Below are positions 60,572 to 64,000 of a stretch of DNA of 64,000 nt, one piece after another. Numbering within the stretch: the stretch's first letter is position 1; each line of letters opens with the position of its first letter. Below the pieces are notes generated by a model. The model was not told the origin of the DNA. It worked only from the letters and a program-made list of their open reading frames with translations, and did no database searches. A program made the translations under genes and the position numbers. Source of the DNA: Streptomyces pseudovenezuelae (GTDB lineage: Bacteria > Actinomycetota > Actinomycetes > Streptomycetales > Streptomycetaceae); assembly GCF_029892565.1 (NCBI RefSeq), contig NZ_JARXVH010000014.1, positions 213,366-277,365 of the forward strand. The letters are read 5' to 3'.

Positions 60572-60615
60572 CGCACGGCTCCCGGAGCCGAGGGTTCGGG
60601 TCGGGAGGTGATCAT
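60568..60615 (-). CDS. Possible 15-codon coupling ORF before the epimerase gene
   Basis: ATG at 60615 preceded by AAGGAGA about 8 nt upstream reads MITSRPEPSAPGAVR and stops at 60568 as ATGA with the epimerase start. The epimerase has no better ribosome-binding site of its own, so translation of this mini-frame may deliver ribosomes to it. It could be a true leader peptide or the remnant of a lost gene. Confidence 0.5.
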   Translation of the reverse strand: MITSRPEPSAPGAVR

Positions 60616-60701
60616 TTGGTGTTCTCCTTCAGCGAGGGTGGTGCCGTTGCCTCGGGGTCGGGCGCCCGCGGCGCGGTGGGCGGTGGGCGGGATGTGCCGG
60701 G

Positions 60702-62075
60702 TCAGCACGGCCGGTCGGCCGGTGCGTGGGCCGAGGCCCGGGTGAGGGTGCGGGTCGCGTGGACCAGCAGGGTCAGCGCGGCCGCTCCGCAGGCCAGGGC
60801 CGGGACGCTGCCCGGACCCGTGGCGTCGAGGAGGGCTTCCACAGGGGTGGCGAGGAAACCGCAGCCGGGGAGGCGGGCCGCGAAGACCGTGACCAGGGCT
60901 GCCGCCTCGGCCGTGGCCGTGGCGGCCAGGACGAGCGCGGGTGCGTGGGTGAAACCGTGCGTGGTGAGGAGGCGGGCGAGGAGCAGGAGGGCGCCGAGGG
61001 TGAGGGCCTGGGCGTAGGCCGCGGGCTGGTCCAGAGCGGTGGCGCACAGGGCGAGCAGGGCCGCCAGGGCGCACACGAACAGGGTGAACGTGCCGAGCAG
61101 CAGCGGCCGTACGGACGCGGCGAAGTCCGCCAGGCCGCGGCTGGCCGTCAGTCTTCGCCGGGCGCGCACGGTGAGGAGGTGGGCGCTCCAGGCGGCGGGG
61201 GCGCAGGCCAGGGTGAGGGCAAGCACGGGGGCCGTCGCGACGGGCCAGGGACCGTCGGCCGCGCCGGTGGGCAGGCCGTCGGGGCCGCCGCCGACGGCCA
61301 CGCTCAGAAGTCCGTCGCCCAACAGGGCGTAGGCGATGAGCCAGCACGTCCACAGGCCGGTGCCGGGAGTGTGCGGGGCGGGTCCCGAAGGCGTGCGGTC
61401 GGTCACGCCGAGCGGGCCGCGGGCGAGCGCCGAGCGCAGGCCGAGGGCCACGGCGAGGGCGCCGGCCAGGGCCACGGTCAGGCGGAGCCGGCCGTGGGTG
61501 AAAGGCAGGCCGATCACGGTCGCCGCGCACAACGTGCCCGGCAGGAGGGCGAGCAAGGCCCAACCGACGCGCCCGCCCGAAGTCGACGGAGTCTCGGGGC
61601 TCGGCTGCGTCTCCTCGCCGTGGGAGGCGCGGGCGTACATCTCCTCCGCGAGCGAGAACACGTCCCGGTGCCGGAAGCGCGTCGCGGTCCGGTCGGTGAC
61701 GCCGTGCGCCTCCAGCCCCGCCGCGATCTCCAGCGGGTCCACGGCCCGTTCGCACAGGTCGCGGTGACGGTGCATCAGCGCCTTGACCGGGTCGGCGGCG
61801 GTGGCGCGGCGGCGGGGGGTGGGGGGTTCGGGGACGGTGGGGGCGGGGGTGGGGGTGGGGGTGGGGGTGGTTGAGGCTGCGGGAGTTGGGGCTACGGAGG
61901 CCGAGGTTGCAGAGATTGAGGTGTCGGACAAGGCAGAGGAGGTTGCCGCGCTGCCGACGTCGGCGGGCCCGTCCCCAGGCTCCGTCTCCTCACGGCCCCA
62001 CTCCTCCGAACGTTCGTCCCACGCCCCCGGATTCGTCGGTGTGCCGGGCCGGTCCAGTTCTCCGAGGCCGCTCAT
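60702..62075 (-). CDS. Multispanning membrane protein of the glycosyltransferase operon
   Basis: 457 residues. The cytosolic N-terminal about 170 residues include a (Thr-Pro)n stretch and a conserved motif (LMHRHRDLCERAVDPLEIAAG ... RFRHRDVFSLAEEMYAR), followed by about eight transmembrane helices. It overlaps the glycosyltransferase stop as ATGA. It is not an obvious MATE/PelG protein, but could be the export or assembly partner of the PelF-like enzyme. I do not recognise a named family. Confidence 0.8.
   Translation of the reverse strand: MSGLGELDRPGTPTNPGAWDERSEEWGREETEPGDGPADVGSAATSSALSDTSISATSASVAPTPAASTTPTPTPTPAPTVPEPPTPRRRATAADPVKALMHRHRDLCERAVDPLEIAAGLEAHGVTDRTATRFRHRDVFSLAEEMYARASHGEETQPSPETPSTSGGRVGWALLALLPGTLCAATVIGLPFTHGRLRLTVALAGALAVALGLRSALARGPLGVTDRTPSGPAPHTPGTGLWTCWLIAYALLGDGLLSVAVGGGPDGLPTGAADGPWPVATAPVLALTLACAPAAWSAHLLTVRARRRLTASRGLADFAASVRPLLLGTFTLFVCALAALLALCATALDQPAAYAQALTLGALLLLARLLTTHGFTHAPALVLAATATAEAAALVTVFAARLPGCGFLATPVEALLDATGPGSVPALACGAAALTLLVHATRTLTRASAHAPADRPC
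61845..61868. repeat. Four GGGGGT hexamers coding a Thr-Pro repeat
   Basis: Four perfect copies of GGGGGT on the plus strand, read on the minus strand as Thr-Pro codons of the membrane protein's N-terminal region. The G-runs could form a quadruplex on the plus strand; slippage keeps frame because the unit is six bases. Confidence 0.75.
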
Positions 62076-63820
62076 CGGGCTCCCTCCGGGGCCCGCGTCA
62101 CGGTCGGCGTCGTGGTCGACGTCGCCGTCGTCGCGCGGACCGGCGCGCCCGCAGCCCAGCCGGGCCCGCCGCGGGCGACAACGCGGGCGGCGGGGCCGGT
62201 CCAGCGGCCCGGTACGTGGGCCTCGGCGGGGGCGGCGAAGGGCAACGGCTCCCCGGTGTCGTCGAGGACGACCCGGCGTACCGGTGTGTGCGAGACGATC
62301 TCCAGGTAAATGCCGTGAAATGCCGTGATGTTCTGCTCGACGGTGAACAGTTCGAGCGCCCGCGCGCGTGCGGCGGCGCCGAGGCGCTCACGGCGCGCAG
62401 GGTCGCGCAGCAGCGCCACGCACGCCTCCGCGAGCGCCCGGGGGTTGCGCGGCGGTACGACGAGCCCCGTGCCCCCGATGGCCTCCACCACCGCGCCGAC
62501 GTCGGTGGACACCGTCGCCCGCCCGCAGAACATGGCCTCTACGAGAGTGATCGGGAAGCCTTCGACGACGCTGGAAAGGACGGTCACCGCGCCGGCGGCG
62601 TACGCGTCGGCCGGGGTAGGTACCTCCGGCCCGCCGATCTCCTCGAAGGAGACGGGGTTGTCGCCGACGGCGTGCATCCCGTCGGCCTCGTCGGGGAAGA
62701 GCTGCGCGGCGAGCGCCCGGCAGTGCCCCAGGTAAGCCGCGCCCTCGGCACCGACCGGCGCACCGACGATCCGCAGCCGGGTCTTCGGCTCCTCCTTGCG
62801 GATCTCCGCGAAGGCGTGCAGCAGCGACACCAGGTCCTTGGTGGGTTCGACGCGCCCGACCCACACCAGCGTGTCGGGGTCCGCGCACTCCGGGGACTCC
62901 CCCACCTCGGCGAAGTGCGTGGCGTCCATGCCCGGGTAGACCGTGCGGAGCTTGGCGCGGTCGGCGCCGCAGCGCTCCTGCCAGCGGCGGGCGTGCGTGT
63001 TGCCGGGCGTGATGATCGTGGCCCGGTCGTAGATCTCGGCGGCGAGCCTGCCGTGGAAGGCGGCGAGCAGGGACCGCACGGCCGGCGGTGCCTCGGCCGC
63101 GGCCAGGTAGTGCGTGCGCAGCCGCACCCCGTACTCGGTCACCAGCAGGGGTACGCCGAAGAAGTGGCGGGCGAGCAGTCCGGGCAGGGCGGCCGGGCCG
63201 CCGGACGCCGCGTGGCACAGGTCGACCGAGCCGAGCCCGTCCTCCTCGCACCAGTCGAGCGAGAGGGGGCGCAGGGCGCGTTCCAACTGCGCCGCCACGG
63301 CGAGGAGATCGGGTACGCGCGCCTCGCGCGCCGTGCGCAGGGCGCCGGGCGCACGACAGGCGCGCTCAAGAGCGCTCACGGCGGCCTCGGAGCGCAGCGC
63401 GCCCACCAGCCCACCCTCATCGCGGGCGAGTTCGGCGAGCCCGTACAGAGCGCTGCCGAAACGGTCCGCCTGAGCGGCGGACGCCTCCCCGGGGGAACCG
63501 GGAGACTCCCCCGCGCTCCCCGCACTCACCCCCGCACACAGCACGGCCGCCAACTCGCCGTAGCACTCGGCGAACCGTCGGCGCGCCCGGCGCCCGTAGC
63601 TCACCCCGTCGTCCTCCGCACCCCACAGCGGAGCCGTACGCACCCGGCTGACCTGCGGCGGCAACTCGACCCAGCCCTCGGCCTCCTGGCGCTCGCTGCG
63701 GCTGAGGGCGTAGATGTCGAACTCGTGCTGCCCGAGCCCGCGCACGAGCCGGTCGCACCAGAGCCTGGCATCACCGCTCACATACGGATAGCCACCCTCC
63801 GTAAGCAGTCCGATGCGCAC
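62072..63820 (-). CDS. PelF-like GT4 glycosyltransferase (DUF3492 + Glycos_transf_1)
   Basis: 582 residues from GTG 63820. The N-terminal DUF3492 region (RIGLLTEGGYPYVSGDARLW, FDIYALSRSERQ) is the PelF hallmark; the C-terminal GT4 domain has LVWVGRVEPTKDL and the nucleotide-sugar EX7E-type region EGFPITLVEAMFCG. PelF makes the GalNAc/GlcNAc-type Pel polysaccharide in pseudomonads. Positions about 100-115 are a Ser/Gly/Glu-rich loop absent from PelF. It overlaps the membrane-protein gene by ATGA and is probably the first gene of the operon. The sugar used is inferred. Confidence 0.85.
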   Translation of the reverse strand: MRIGLLTEGGYPYVSGDARLWCDRLVRGLGQHEFDIYALSRSERQEAEGWVELPPQVSRVRTAPLWGAEDDGVSYGRRARRRFAECYGELAAVLCAGVSAGSAGESPGSPGEASAAQADRFGSALYGLAELARDEGGLVGALRSEAAVSALERACRAPGALRTAREARVPDLLAVAAQLERALRPLSLDWCEEDGLGSVDLCHAASGGPAALPGLLARHFFGVPLLVTEYGVRLRTHYLAAAEAPPAVRSLLAAFHGRLAAEIYDRATIITPGNTHARRWQERCGADRAKLRTVYPGMDATHFAEVGESPECADPDTLVWVGRVEPTKDLVSLLHAFAEIRKEEPKTRLRIVGAPVGAEGAAYLGHCRALAAQLFPDEADGMHAVGDNPVSFEEIGGPEVPTPADAYAAGAVTVLSSVVEGFPITLVEAMFCGRATVSTDVGAVVEAIGGTGLVVPPRNPRALAEACVALLRDPARRERLGAAARARALELFTVEQNITAFHGIYLEIVSHTPVRRVVLDDTGEPLPFAAPAEAHVPGRWTGPAARVVARGGPGWAAGAPVRATTATSTTTPTVTRAPEGAR

Positions 63821-64000
63821 AGGTGCACCCCCGATCTCCCGTATGGGGAGCCGCCGTTGACCCGGCGACTCGCAGCGGGACGAACGTATGCGGACAAGGC
63901 GGTGGCGGGGGGGCGCGGGGGGGGGGGCGGCCCCCCCCACGGGGGGGGGGGCGCGCGGAGCCCGGCGGGGTGGGGGGGGGGGGGGGCGGGGCGGGAGCCG
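63821..64000. other. Upstream region of the glycosyltransferase gene; last 100 bases are suspect homopolymer sequence
   Basis: Positions 63821-63900 look like an ordinary Streptomyces promoter region, but I see no clear -10/-35. From about 63908 the sequence is runs of G and C up to 15 bases long, far beyond anything else in the window. This is probably low-quality contig-end sequence, so frames read through it should not be trusted. Confidence 0.8.

Noticed and set aside
61845..61868. CRISPR or regulatory repeat array
   Set aside because: It is a simple hexanucleotide run inside a coding region giving Thr-Pro repeats.

Overview
The window is a contiguous stretch of a Streptomyces chromosome. 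The base composition is very GC-rich with strong third-position GC. It carries sigR-rsrA, a WhiB7/WblC gene, an epi-isozizaene synthase with its CYP170-type P450, and Sel1/HD-GYP/TerD genes typical of streptomycetes. From memory the gene order runs parallel to the S. coelicolor region from about SCO5223 downward. The middle part also follows the M. tuberculosis block around Rv3193c-Rv3206c (UPF0182, YlbL, DUF2342 protease, ThiF-like, ABC1 kinase, whiB7, uvrD2, mycoredoxin, nudC, adnB-adnA, alkyltransferase-like, moeB). I ran no database search. It is mostly core chromosome: I saw no prophage, insertion sequence, integrase or CRISPR array.

Layout. 0-1.5 kb: the albaflavenone pair (terpene synthase and truncated P450). 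1.7-6.2 kb: peptide deformylase, a TPR protein and two HD-type membrane proteins, one HD-GYP and one degenerate. 6.2-9 kb: the thiol-stress pair sigR-rsrA with its autoregulatory promoter, a hydrolase and a SRAP DNA-protein crosslink repair peptidase. 9-15.4 kb: an M50B-like membrane protease, aroA, rsgA, a small multidrug/guanidinium exporter, a TetR regulator, hisN, a CBS-domain protein and a Fur-family regulator. 15.5-18.3 kb: a three-gene ABC uptake operon. 18.3-20.7 kb: two identical initiator tRNA genes around a large Sel1-repeat gene. 20.7-33.8 kb: UPF0182, YlbL, moaE, an SDR protein, a DUF2342 protease, a Nudix protein, a TerD-AIM24 fusion with two further AIM24 genes, and a YgjP-type protease. 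34-38.2 kb: ThiF-like and ABC1-kinase genes, then wblC with a 0.6-kb leader. 38.2-51.2 kb: uvrD2, mycoredoxin, nudC, an M20 peptidase, the AdnAB helicase-nuclease and an alkyltransferase-like protein. 51.4-57.6 kb: a flippase/kinase fusion and two tandem tripeptidyl-aminopeptidase lipoproteins. 57.6-63.8 kb: moeZ, then a compact operon of a PelF-like glycosyltransferase, a membrane protein, an NAD epimerase and a spherulin-4 (GH135-like) protein.

How the parts connect. Three promoters fit GGAAT-N18-GTT exactly: upstream of sigR, of the mycoredoxin gene and of moeZ. The sigma-R gene therefore lies in the same window as two probable members of its regulon. WblC, the translation-stress regulator of antibiotic resistance, has a WhiB7-type promoter, upstream reading frames and an intrinsic terminator before its start, as expected for attenuation. 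DNA repair is heavily represented (SRAP, UvrD2, AdnAB, alkyltransferase-like). eizS carries the only in-frame TTA codon I found, which points to bldA control of the terpene pathway.

The most novel-looking parts are the exopolysaccharide-like operon at the right end, the architecture of the wblC leader, and the TerD-AIM24 cluster. The last roughly 100 bases are long G/C homopolymer runs that look like low-quality contig-end sequence.
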